A stretch of 64,000 nt of DNA from the NCBI GenBank assembly GCA_025094145.1, contig JALLLS010000006.1:248001-312000 (forward strand), given 5' to 3'. Under the pieces are notes generated by a model, which did no database searches, was not told where the DNA came from, and worked only from the letters and a program-made list of their open reading frames with translations. Each line of letters begins with the position of its first letter. Position 1 is the first letter of the stretch. The DNA comes from Spinellus fusiger (lineage: Eukaryota; Mucoromycota; Mucoromycetes; Mucorales; Phycomycetaceae). Both the position numbers and the translations under genes were made by a program. Shown piece after piece: positions 1-9,396 of this stretch.

Positions 1-614
1 GCAGACCAAAAGGCCCACAAATCTTGTTCAACTAGAAGAATGAGATACCACACCACACACTACTCGATAGCCTACAATACCAAATACGGTGATAATAAGC
101 ACGCCTACTTATTAGTCATTATCACTGTGAAAATTTACCTGTCTTTAGAGGAATGAATCCACAGCAGGTGGAGGATATATGTTGGTGTGCCATGAGAAAC
201 AGAGCAGTAACAGAGCAGTAACAGAGCAGTAACAGAGAGAAACAAGAGAAACAAGAGAAAGAACAAGAGAAAGAAGAAAAAAAAAGGGCCAGCGACAAGG
301 ATAGCCAATCAGAGACAGAGCAGTAACAGTATTAATACTATGATTGGGTGGCTATCACGAGATAGTAGCTTACCAGGAACAGTCGGTTGAACCCTTCAGA
401 CTCAGATATCCCTAATCATAGCCAAGCAACAAACTGAGGTCAATAGATAAAGGCTCACAGTTGATGGCAAATGTCGTATGAATAGAAAGTTACACCAGCA
501 AGTTGGCATATATGGCATATACGCACTGCCATAGTGACTGCACAATAGCCTACAGAGGAAGACATCCTGCTATAGATAACGATAATCTTATTCTTCATAC
601 ACATTTCTATTCTC
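1..614. other. Non-coding stretch with a short tandem repeat
   Basis: No convincing coding region is visible here. An 11-base unit (AGAGCAGTAAC) is repeated about three times near 200-236 and reappears once near 318. A purine-rich run follows the first block. Stop codons are frequent in all frames. A short open frame at 503-757 shows no family motif and no convincing codon bias, so I leave it uncalled. Confidence 0.4.
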
Positions 615-842
615 TTGTGCTATTCTTGGCATGTTACATTCATAGCACGTGGCATGTCCATAAAGAACCTCGAACAAGAAGAAAGCAATTTGTACGAACT
701 ATTTGTAATGTATCTCTTTTATGCTTACTATCAAGACAAGCATGTAGATTCCTATAAGTATTTTAATGAAGAGGCTGCGGAAAAACACATAAATTATATC
801 TCTTGGTACAGAACACATAATGCTGGGATGATATTAGATTAA
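615..842 (+). CDS. Hypothetical small open reading frame, possibly a gene fragment
   Basis: An open frame of 75 codons ends just before a transposon end at 845-846. The C-terminal half reads like real protein: residues such as LYELFVMYLFYAYYQDKHVD and a later ISWYRTHNAGM stretch have mixed composition. I do not recognise the family. It may be the surviving end of a gene cut off by the fold-back element fragment that starts at 847. It could equally be a chance frame in AT-rich DNA. Confidence 0.2.
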   Translation: MCYSWHVTFIARGMSIKNLEQEESNLYELFVMYLFYAYYQDKHVDSYKYFNEEAAEKHINYISWYRTHNAGMILD

Positions 843-846
843 GGTA

Positions 847-1045
847 CAGTTCAAGGTATTTTATCTTTTAGTTTTATGTGTTTGGTTGCTATTCGTGCGT
901 TAGGCATATAGCCACCCTATAAGATTGTTTTAATAATTAAGAATAGACATAGAAACACTTTAAATACTCAAGTGAGAAAATAAAAAATACAGAGAAAGGA
1001 GAAATAGAAGGATAGAACATAAAACCTCAAATGAGGGAATAGATT
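847..1045 (-). repeat. Fragment of the fold-back (long inverted repeat) element arm
   Basis: This stretch matches, with divergence, the outer part of the arm at 12681-12870. It starts with the same end (CAGTTCAAGG here, CAGTTCAAAG there) directly after a TA dinucleotide. It shares the 'GGTTGCTATTCG' block and the 'AGCCACCCTAT' block. The inner part of the arm is missing, so this is a truncated or decayed copy. Confidence 0.7.
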
Positions 1046-1212
1046 AAGATACAGTAAATTATAGAAATATTAGCAAGTTTTTGATTTCCCGACCAAGATA
1101 ATTAGCACAAGATAAATCTTTCTTTCTTTTTCATAATATATATGCCTTATCCAACACTAATGAACAAACAAAAAATCCTCTCTCTATAATAAAGAATAAT
1201 AGTGACTATTTT

Positions 1213-2150
1213 GCTTGTTGTATCATCTTACACGAGGCAAATACAGATGGTACCAGCCAAGTAGAGATTGCCAATCATTTTGGTGTAGACTTTACAACTG
1301 TGTCTTTCATTTCGAAGAGATACAGAAAAACTAGTAACCTCAAGGCTAAATAATTCCCTTATCCCAGATCACTCATTAATGAGAGAGACAAGAACGAATT
1401 ATCTCGAGAAGGGGTTCGAGATTCTTTGCAGACACTAAAAGAATTCCACCAAAGTGTCTATAGTCATATTTCAGAAGATGAGAAGAAGAAAAACTTGGTC
1501 TGTTTTCTTACAGGATGGAAAATAAACCTGATCTTACCAATAAGCATATGAAAATAAGACTTACTTGGGCTAAAGACCCTACTCACTGGACCGATGAGTA
1601 ACGGTATACCATCATTGGGTCAGATGAGTCAAGTTACTAGCTCATCTCCAACAATAAGCGCAACAGAGTCATCCAAAAGGAGTCCTTGGGATACTTCCAA
1701 AGAATGTGAAGCCAACCATGGCTTTTGGTAGTGGTAGGGTGATGGTGTGGGGGTTCTATGTCCAGTAAAGGGCAATATTGATGTCCCTAAATACATTGAG
1801 TCCTTGAAGGAAGAAGAATATCATGAACTGACCCATAGAGCTGAAATGATCTCAGAAATAGGTTATCTTCTTCAGGAAGATAATTCCAGTAACCATAAGT
1901 GCAAGGTGATAAAAGAATAGAATAAGGAAACGAGTGTGGTCACAATAAAAGACAGGTCTTCCCAAAGCCCTATAGATAACTTTTAGGATATTTCGGACCA
2001 TGAGATTCAAAAGAAGATGACTGCCTGAAATACTCTTCAATATCTATAGACTGCCTTGTTGCTATAATGACAAAAATAATACTCATAGAAAAGATCGCAG
2101 CTTTATTGATAACATGCCTCGGAGATACAAGGTTGTCATTGAAGCAATGG
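1213..2150 (+). mobile_element. Degenerate Tc1/mariner-like element
   Basis: Pieces of a Tc1-type transposase can be read in order but in different frames. First come the helix-turn-helix region (about 1230-1350, 'EIANHFGVDFTTVSFISKRY'-like) and the lysine/arginine-rich linker (1360-1500). Next is the region before the first catalytic Asp ('WAKDPTHWTDE', about 1565-1600). A decayed glycine-rich 'AFGSGRVMVWG'-like block follows (about 1720-1750). Several stops and frame changes make it inactive. Exact ends were not found. Confidence 0.6.
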
Positions 2151-2365
2151 ATAGCAGTACCTGCTACTTATACTTTTTTATCTAATGAACTTATGTCTAT
2201 TATTATTTTGATTTTATCTATATTTTATACAACTTTAAAGTCTCCATTCTATGTTGAATATATCTTTTTTATAATAATAAAAAAGTAGAAGAACATGTTA
2301 CAGAAAACAGAGTCGAAAAAAACAAAAACTTGAACCATTTTCTATAACTCACTGTAATTCAAAAG

Positions 2366-2806
2366 CTCCTCTACCACCCATTCTTAACCCGTTTAGCAAA
2401 GCCAGAAGCTGCTAGTGTAGTTGCTGTATTTGTGTCCTCAGGATTGTCCGAGTTGCTCTAAGTATCCCTCGTTGGATTTCTAATCGCCACAGGATGACGG
2501 TTATCTTTTTGGTGTCCTGGTTTCCTTGCTGACTTTATGGCCTTTTGGATGTCTATTCATAATTCTCATTTTACCATCATTTCTCATTTTTCATCATTTT
2601 TCCCTCATCTGAGGTTTTGTATTTCTCGGTCCTTCTGTTTCCCATTCATTTGCATTCTTTTTTTCACTTTTGTACTTGAAGTTCTTATATGTATATCTTA
2701 ATTGTTCAAAAGCTCTCATGGGGTGGTTAACATACCTAATGCACAAATAACATCTAAACACCCAAAATAAATTGTTTATTCTCCTCTTCAAAATATACAA
2801 TGCCGT
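2366..2806 (+). repeat. Single-arm copy of the fold-back element
   Basis: From 'CTCCTCTACCACCCATTCTT' to about 2806 this sequence matches the arm at 14890-15300 in the same orientation with scattered substitutions. The partner arm in inverted orientation is absent nearby. It is therefore a one-armed or half-deleted relative of the 613-bp-arm element. No protein-coding function is evident. Confidence 0.75.
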
Positions 2807-2894
2807 CCTAAAATTTTCTTTTTGAGAATGTTTTCGGGATCTTCGTTATAAAGTTTGACCCATTGTTGGACTGCTTAAACATAAATGTCTAATT

Positions 2895-3225
2895 AACTTA
2901 CAGTATCAGAAGTACCTGATCACATTCTAATATATATGAAAAATCTAGTTGACTCATCAGTATAGAATGTGTAGCATTGTTAATTGTATAATATCCTACC
3001 AAAATCTCTCCTCTTTTATCTTTATCCAGATACATTGTAGAAACAGGTCTTGATGGAGGTATATTCATTAGGAACCAAATAATATAGCCTTTTGTTTCCA
3101 TGCTAAACAATTAGTCAACAACAAGGACCATCAGATACAAAAATGACTGTGTCTCTTTGCCAAGTCTCCTCTTGATTATTTTCTCCGATTGTTATGGTGA
3201 AATGTATTGCCCCCTTTCCTATCAA
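2895..3225 (-). pseudogene. Unidentified gene fragment next to a transposon end
   Basis: Read on the minus strand, two short open stretches look protein-like: one with 'GKGAIHFTITIGENNQEETW' (about 3120-3215) and one with 'RPVSTMYLDKDKRGEILVG' (about 2980-3040). They lie in different frames around a possible short intron. The upstream end stops at the terminus of the element at 3226, which suggests the gene was interrupted there. I do not recognise the family. Confidence 0.25.
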
Positions 3226-4560
3226 CACACCAGGAGATCTTTAGGATATAAAAAGAAATAGTCAAAATACAACTGTTAAAAATGATAAATCGATTTGAAA
3301 AGGAGAAAAAATAAATTAAGATGTATTCATGTTAGTTATTAAATAAAGATTATGTAGATCTATCTGTAAATATCCAAATCTTGAAGGAAACCACCTTCGA
3401 TGTAGCGATATATAATATGAATACAAATATCTATTCTTATGTGGCTGTATAGATATTCTTTGATGCATTCACATCTCTGTTCCAAACAATTCCATAACTT
3501 TGGCAAGCGTGGATACTGTTGAAATTGATGAATACTTTGGTGAGGTTATTTGTGTTATAAGTGTGGCAGATCTTGAGAACGAAAAAAGAAGAAGATAGAG
3601 TAACTGTTAGAAGAGCTTTTCATATTATGTGAGAAGTCAATCATGCTTACCCTCGATGTAAAGAACTCATCGACATCAACCACAAGAAGATCTTTACCCT
3701 TTTGTCTATTTTTTCAATGATTGATATAAAATTCTTGTCAAACCAATACGATGACCTTTAAATTTGATAGTATCTTTTCCCTTCATTCCTGTGCCATAAG
3801 CAACAACTGGTAGTTTGGTAGGATCATACTCCAATCTTTTTAGGTGCCAATACCCCTTTTCAATAATAAAATAATAGTAAAAATAATGAGTTCGAGATGT
3901 ATTAATGTACTCTCTATGTGTGTGTCGTATTACCCTTGCACTGGCACCTTCTTCTTGCCTTTGCCTTTGTAACGGATTCACTGGGTTTATTATAGTAAAA
4001 GAATATACAATAGAAACTGACTAATATGTCAGACATAATAAACATATACTCACCAGATCACAACTGTTGGTTTATATGCCAGACAAAGGCAAACAAGTTA
4101 AAGGGGGTAGAAGTTATGAAAAACAACAGACAGTGTAATTAGCAGGTATTTATATCCGAACAGAAGATAACAAAACGGATTTTCACAAGTCGTTTGCTTA
4201 ATCAGAACTACCAAAGTAATGTAGACTACAACAACATTTTAAAAAGAAAAGAATTGCTTAAAGAATAGTTGCCTAGTTACCCGTTGTGCTCAAATCGTGT
4301 GTTGTGTTCCTGCTCATGTACCCTCTTTGATTTCCCTAGACTAGCCTTTGTATCCAATACTCTATTTTGTTGTCCCTGCTAAAGACCAAATATCTATACA
4401 TTTATCTCTCTAGTGGTCTTGTTGATAACCTTACTGCCCTTTATTACAGATACTTGCAAACCTTTGATTTTAAACACAGATCCATAAAAGGCAAGAGAAT
4501 TTTTTAGACGTAAAAGGAAAGATATATTCCCGCTTAAAGACCAGAAAATCTCCTGGTGTG
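3226..4560 (-). mobile_element. TA-flanked element carrying a TnpB/Fanzor-like nuclease remnant (copy 1)
   Basis: The element is bounded by inverted ends CACACCAGGAGAT at 3226 and its reverse complement ending at 4560, followed by TA (4561-4562). The left flank has AA where TA would be expected. The same ends bound the copy at 43861-45845. The two ends differ beyond the first 13-14 bases: one continues 'CTTTAGGATATAAAA', the other 'TTTCTGGTCTTTAAGCGG'. Internally it carries a decayed gene on the minus strand (3437-about 3990). At 1335 bp it is shorter than the 1985-bp second copy, so it has probably lost internal sequence. Confidence 0.7.
3437..3990 (-). pseudogene. TnpB/Fanzor-like RuvC nuclease, C-terminal exons, frameshifted
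   Basis: Three exons can be read. The first (upstream of 3940) ends 'RQEEGASAR'. The second (3855-3651) reads from 'GYWHLKRLEYDP' through 'KDTIKFKGHRIG' to 'DEFFTSR'. The third (3571-3437) begins 'ICHTYNTNN' and ends 'VWNRDVNASKNIYTAT' then a stop. The order DE(F/Y)-x-TS-x-(I/L)C ... WNRDVNAxKN is the RuvC-II / zinc-ribbon / RuvC-III signature of TnpB and its eukaryotic Fanzor relatives. A one-base insertion in the middle exon breaks the frame ('SLKK' then stop). In both zinc pairs the second cysteine is replaced by Tyr (CHTY, CQSY). The N-terminal and RuvC-I parts were not found. Confidence 0.6.
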
Positions 4561-4561
4561 T

Positions 4562-4636
4562 AGCCCTCAGCTATAAATTGAGGGCTGGTGTCATCTCACG
4601 GGTGTCACCTATCCTGATGTGTCGATTGGTGACACC
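4562..4636 (+). promoter_or_regulatory. Two perfect inverted repeats upstream of the GLTP gene
   Basis: AGCCCTCA and TGAGGGCT flank a short loop that contains TATAAAT (4562-4586). GGTGTCACC at 4601-4609 is mirrored by GGTGACACC at 4628-4636. GGTGTCATC also occurs at about 4588. The block lies 110-185 bp before the predicted start codon of the glycolipid transfer protein. It could be a TATA box with transcription-factor sites, but the transposon end at 4560 borders it directly, so chance or element-derived sequence is possible. Confidence 0.35.
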
Positions 4637-4746
4637 TTCCAAACAGACCATGTGACAGGACAGGCCATCCTAATTATGGAGTGTGTGCCTAAATACACAC
4701 ACAAACACACATATACATTTGACTGCTGAATTTCTCTCACTGCTCA

Positions 4747-5549
4747 ATGGCTTACGTTTCTGCTATCCAACGCTCTTTTGCCAATGTAGACGTATCTCAT
4801 GGAATAAACACAGACCAATTCTTGGAAGCAGCAGAAGGAATGGTGTCTATGTTTGGTATCTATACTCTCCTATAGACAAGACTCATAGACAATAGACCTG
4901 ATAGGCTCCACTGCCTTTCTATTTGTACAAAACGACATGCGTTCTAATATCAAAGTAAAGAAAAGACATAGATAGTGCCTTGTTGATATAAATATAAATA
5001 TAAATATAAATATAAATATCTATGTATATGTATACTTAGAGACTGAGAGAACAGTACACGTCTGACCCTTCGGCCAACGACACACTTGAACATTTACTAG
5101 CGACAGAAATGCAGCAGTCCAAAAGAATAGCCACAGAAGGACTGCTATGGTTGATACGGTAAGTATGCATTCTAACTGGCCTGTCTCAAGTATCCTAGAG
5201 CTCTTGAGTTTACTGCACAAGGATTGAGTAATAGTCTGGAGAATCCTCAAGAAGAACTCGTTGACTCTTTTACAAGGGCCTATCAAGTCACACTAAGGCA
5301 GCACCATAACTTCCTAGTACGTCCTGTATTTTCTGTAAGTACACTCCCATCCCACCACCTCCTCACTCAATTCTACAATAGTTGGCTGTAAAGGCATGTC
5401 CCTACCGAAAGGACTTTTACGAGAGCATTGGGGTGGTGGAGGAGAAGGCCATTGAAGATATGAAGGGATGGCTCAGGGGCATTGATGACCTAGTGGGCCT
5501 TGTGAATGTCCTATGGAAGGAACATCCATACTATATCAAGGGATTGTAA
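4747..5549 (+). CDS. Glycolipid transfer protein (GLTP domain)
   Basis: Five exons (4747-4855, 4896-4954, 5040-5158, 5199-5334, 5382-5549) give 196 residues, the usual size of a single-domain GLTP. Visible family features are the 'FDLIG...FVQNDMRSNIKRL' segment (Asp and Asn bind the sugar headgroup in known GLTPs), 'GLLWLIRALEF' with the Trp that stacks on the sugar, 'FTRAYQVTLRQHHNFLVRPV' with the headgroup His, and 'ACPYRKDF'. Such proteins move glycosphingolipids between membranes in the cytosol. The second intron contains a TATAAA tandem run. The gene converges on the ethanolamine kinase gene, with 57 bp between the stop codons. Confidence 0.88.
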
Positions 5550-5606
5550 AGGGGGAGGAAAGGTAGCAAGATTATTATTAAAACACGGAATATGAATAAG
5601 TATACT

Positions 5607-7133
5607 TTATAGGCAGAGTTGTTTTTTACGCCTCTCATATTCATTGAATCTAAGAACAGCATAGGACATATAGTCAAAGTCAATGTCAGATATTCTAGCT
5701 TGGATCATAGCCCATAATCCCCAGAAGTAGTGGGAGGCTAATGAAAAGGCATTGACTTCATGGTAGAGAGCCTCCAGTGCTTCTTGTGTGGGTGTGACTG
5801 TTCATTCTCTTCTGTTAGTGTGCTGAATAAGTCAAGGGGATTTACCTTTGCTCTCTGTCAGGTACCATTCAAACCATTGCAGTTGAAATGCTCGGTCAGG
5901 ATATTTTGAGTAGTCACACTCAAACCCTGCAAACTCATTAAAGTGGTTTCCAATATCAAATCCACGAAAGGCATAGCAGCCATATTCGTAATCTATGAAA
6001 GAGGCTTCTTCTGCTCATTTTTTGGTGAGCCAACTTCTTGCCTGAAAACCTTCTTCACCCCCTTCACCCTTACTCTTCCTTACCTTTTTGATCGTCAAAG
6101 ATAATGTTTCCATACAAAAGATCATTGTGAGAGAATACAATAGGCGATTCAAGTTGCTCCAATCTCGCTGTCAGTGATTTCAGCTAAACAAAAAGGTTAA
6201 TCAATGGGGCCTAGTCACACTGATGAACCTTCTCTTTCCATAGCAATGGACACAGCCATGTCCATTTTATCATTGTCTACTTCTTTCCAAGTCTCTTACC
6301 TCGGCTACCATTGACTGCTTATTGAATTTTTTGGAGAAGATGGCCTGTGTGGTGGGGTTCTCGTAGTGATCTGGGACTATGTTGATAAAGGAAAAAAAGG
6401 AAAAAAGGAAAAAAAGGAAAAAGAAAATGAGTTGTGGGATGTGGGATGTGAACTTTTTATTTTTACCTTGGTCAATCCAGCTCCACATTGTGTCCCACAA
6501 GGTTTGTTTTCTTTCTCCCTGTCCCTTTTCCCCTAGAAGTTCTACCTTGTGCCATTTGGCCAGTCTTTTGGCCACCCAGCGTGCTGTTCTGGGTGTGCCA
6601 AGATCATCTACAGAAGCCATACGCCCCTTGATATAGCCATACACAAGTCCATTTCTGAAGCGACCATAAAGAGGAGGACACATCTCTTGGTTCGAGAGTG
6701 TCACAATATTCTTTTTTTTTGTTTTGTTTTCTATAAGTTTAATTTCTAAACTTCTCCAATGCACTCAAAGTAGAGTGATACTTACTATGATCTCTTGTTT
6801 TCTATCTATGATTAACTCTGAGCCCTTTCCATAGGCACGGACCAGCACCGAGACATCAGTAGGCACATGGGTGACCTTGACCACTGCATGATTAGACAGC
6901 ATAGGTAGGGGTTACTATTGCTTACACTGGTTGGTAATGCCATCCTTGCACTGCACAAACTTAATATCCTCAGGCTGCCAAGAAGGGAATATGACAGACA
7001 CTACTTTATAAGCACCGTCAAACAACTCCGAGTGCAGGACAATGATATCAATATAGGGTGTCGACGCTATCAGTTTGTCCATCCATAGTGCATCAGCATC
7101 GATTAAGCCAGAGTGGGCAATGTTGGGTGGCAT
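5607..7133 (-). CDS. Ethanolamine/choline kinase
   Basis: Seven exons (7133-6926, 6883-6786, 6710-6467, 6376-6300, 6183-6084, 6010-5846, 5797-5607) encode 360 residues. The protein phosphorylates ethanolamine and/or choline, the first step of the CDP-ethanolamine/CDP-choline (Kennedy) pathway. Motifs in order: 'GITNQLVKV' and 'VRAYGKGSELIIDR' (ATP-binding lobe), 'LYGRFRNGLVYGYIKG', the Brenner motif 'IVFSHNDLLYGNII' with the catalytic Asp, and 'FIDYEYGCYAFRGFDIGNHF'. The wording of the Brenner motif is closer to ethanolamine kinases than to choline kinases, so substrate preference is an inference. It diverges from the J-protein gene, sharing a 289-bp intergenic region. Confidence 0.9.
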
Positions 7134-7422
7134 GACAGGAGAGAAAGAGTGACTTATTTCTGGATGGACTTATAAAACACCACTTTTCACGTGATGTTAG
7201 TACTGAAGTGACCAAAGCAAGTGATTCTTCTATTTCAATCTACGACAGACAGCAGCCCATTGTCTTTTGGCTTTGTCATGTGATAGGTCTCTTGAGTGAA
7301 ATGTAGAAAATAGAATAGATATGGCCAATCAGGAGAAGAATAAACAAAGGAAAATACGATAACAGACTGAGTTCGAATATCTGCTCGAGGGTTGAGAACA
7401 ATGAACAAAGAGACCCTTTGTC

Positions 7423-8043
7423 ATGGTGTTTGCATGGTCAATAAGACGTTGTTATGCAACAGCAGGATTATCTCCCTATGATATCCTAAAGATTCCTCGG
7501 AATGCGTCTTTAGATTCTATCAAAAAGAGCTATTACAAGCTAGCCAAAGACCTTCACCCCGATACACCGGGAGGAGACTTGGAGAAGTTCAAAGAGCTCG
7601 TCAAGGCCTATGAGTTCCTATCAGACACGGCTCAAAGAACAGTGTATAGGCGTACGGGCAATGGCTGGGAGTCTTCTCATGGCCCTAGGACAGCTGCTTC
7701 TGGCAGTGCTTATCGGTCTGCAGGCACTGCGTCTTATCCCAACGCACACTCCTCCACCCATGCCAATGATACACGTCGTCTTTACTTGATGACATTTGTT
7801 TCTGGGGTGTCTGTAGTGGCAGGAGTGCTTGCTTTGTGCTATCTTCCTTCCCAAGGTACTTATTTGTCTGCTGCTAATAAGCACCACGCACAGACCAGTC
7901 GTGACTTGGCAAAGGCAAGAACGGGTGCTCAAATGTTTGGTCATCAGCGTGCCATTAAGCGCATCCAACAGCAGCAGCAGCAACAACAACACCAACAACA
8001 ACACCAAGAGGAAAAGAAAGTTGCAAAAGACAAGGACAAATAA
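7423..8043 (+). CDS. J-domain protein, probably mitochondrial
   Basis: This single-exon gene encodes 206 residues. The N-terminus (MVFAWSIRRCYATAG) is basic and Ser/Ala-poor in acids, like a mitochondrial presequence. A J domain follows at about residues 18-75 ('SPYDILKIP', then the HPD triplet in 'KDLHPDTPGG', which stimulates Hsp70 ATPase). One hydrophobic segment ('LMTFVSGVSVVAGVLALCYL', about 125-145) could anchor it in a membrane. The tail carries a CAG/CAA-coded glutamine-histidine run and a lysine-rich end. A CCAAT sequence lies about 98 bp upstream of the start. The specific J-protein subfamily is not clear. Confidence 0.85.
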   Translation: MVFAWSIRRCYATAGLSPYDILKIPRNASLDSIKKSYYKLAKDLHPDTPGGDLEKFKELVKAYEFLSDTAQRTVYRRTGNGWESSHGPRTAASGSAYRSAGTASYPNAHSSTHANDTRRLYLMTFVSGVSVVAGVLALCYLPSQGTYLSAANKHHAQTSRDLAKARTGAQMFGHQRAIKRIQQQQQQQQHQQQHQEEKKVAKDKDK

Positions 8044-8124
8044 AATAGAGATTTTTATTTATTTTGTAGCTTATTTACTATGTTTTTAATGTGTTTCCTC
8101 TTTTTTTTCTTTTTTTCTTCTTTT

Positions 8125-9396
8125 TTACTCTGTTTTCACATCTCTCTTGTCCATTTTCTCCTCAATCTCAATAATATAGCGGCGAGAAAACACTTCTATA
8201 TAGTAGTTGGCACCATTCCAAACACTAGAAGCAAACATTGTAATAAGGAATGCGGTGTGGAGCCAAAAGTGTGTGTAGAGATAGTAGGTAGGAACAATTG
8301 TCACAATATTGTAAACAAGCTGGAGAAGCATAAACATGTAGAGCTTGTACTTTTCACCAAAGATAAAGGCTGTGCGCTGAATAAACCCTTTCTTGCCGTG
8401 TGTATCGTTCAGTAGCCATGAATAGGACGTCAAGCGAAGTCCAGATTCTACTTTTTCGCGTCTTCCTACCATGATGAATAGGAAATAGAGGGTCTGCCAT
8501 AAGATATAGGCTGCATTCGAGTAGAGCATGGCCTGTCCAAACTCAATACGAGAGAGAGATGCAAGGGCAGGGAATTGTGCATTGCGCTGTCTCTCTACTA
8601 TTGATCGGGTAGGGTCATTGTCATCACAAAGAAGGGTCGGCATCCACCGAATCACATAAGTGACAAGAGGAGGGAACATGTGGATGCAGACAGAAGTCAC
8701 CTTATCCAGTGAATGGAATACCAATGAATTGCGCCAAGTGATCACTGCCCATGCTACAGGACCATTTGTAAGGCAAAAGGCAGTGATGAATAAGGCAGTG
8801 GAAGAAGGATAGGCCCATAGAAACAACATCACCATGGCATTTACATAGTAGCACAGGTCAAATACAAAGTAATGCCATCGTTTTGAGCGGTAGATGATAT
8901 AGCGCAGGGCAATCAAGGTCAGGACTTGAAGGGTATAAAAGAGTGGCAGCCAAAGTGGTTTTCGTAGTGCTAATGCGGGCGTCACGCAGGTATTACTTAC
9001 ACCCACTACAAATGAAATCTTGTCACGGAGTCGAACTGTGCTGGCGTCTCTGTTCATACGCTCATCAATCTTACGGTACTGTTGTAGCAGCTGTTTCTTA
9101 ATACGCTCTCTCTGATCTTCTAGTTTCTGTGTCTGCTCTCTTAGGCGTGTTTTGGTTTTGACTGTCCATTCTGTAGACATGGCCCGTATCTCTCGTTGTT
9201 TATCTTCCAGCTGGTGTGTTATCTGGTCCAGTGTAGCTGAGAGTATGTCGATCATATCAAAATCATTCTCGGACATATCGTCCAGCATAGGTTGGTGGTT
9301 CTCGAGCAAGTGTTCTAGTTCAGGCTCCACAAGTTGGTATTCTCCATCCATACTGGCCGATCTAGAACTGGGCGTAGTAGACGCTTCAGAGGACAT
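8125..9396 (-). CDS. GPC1: Glycerophosphocholine acyltransferase, GPC1 (DUF2838) family
   Basis: An intronless frame encodes 423 residues if translation starts at 9396 (MSSEASTTPSS). A longer frame reaches 9513, but the extra part looks like untranslated sequence. The N-terminal third is acidic, then helical and charged (about residues 60-125, coiled-coil-like). The rest has about eight hydrophobic segments. 'NSLVFHSLDKVTSVCIHMFP' and the following 'VTYVIRW' are characteristic of the yeast Gpc1 family, which acylates glycero-3-phosphocholine to lysophosphatidylcholine in a phosphatidylcholine remodelling route at the ER. Its 3' end converges on the J-protein gene. Confidence 0.85.
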   Translation of the reverse strand: MSSEASTTPSSRSASMDGEYQLVEPELEHLLENHQPMLDDMSENDFDMIDILSATLDQITHQLEDKQREIRAMSTEWTVKTKTRLREQTQKLEDQRERIKKQLLQQYRKIDERMNRDASTVRLRDKISFVVGVSNTCVTPALALRKPLWLPLFYTLQVLTLIALRYIIYRSKRWHYFVFDLCYYVNAMVMLFLWAYPSSTALFITAFCLTNGPVAWAVITWRNSLVFHSLDKVTSVCIHMFPPLVTYVIRWMPTLLCDDNDPTRSIVERQRNAQFPALASLSRIEFGQAMLYSNAAYILWQTLYFLFIMVGRREKVESGLRLTSYSWLLNDTHGKKGFIQRTAFIFGEKYKLYMFMLLQLVYNIVTIVPTYYLYTHFWLHTAFLITMFASSVWNGANYYIEVFSRRYIIEIEEKMDKRDVKTE

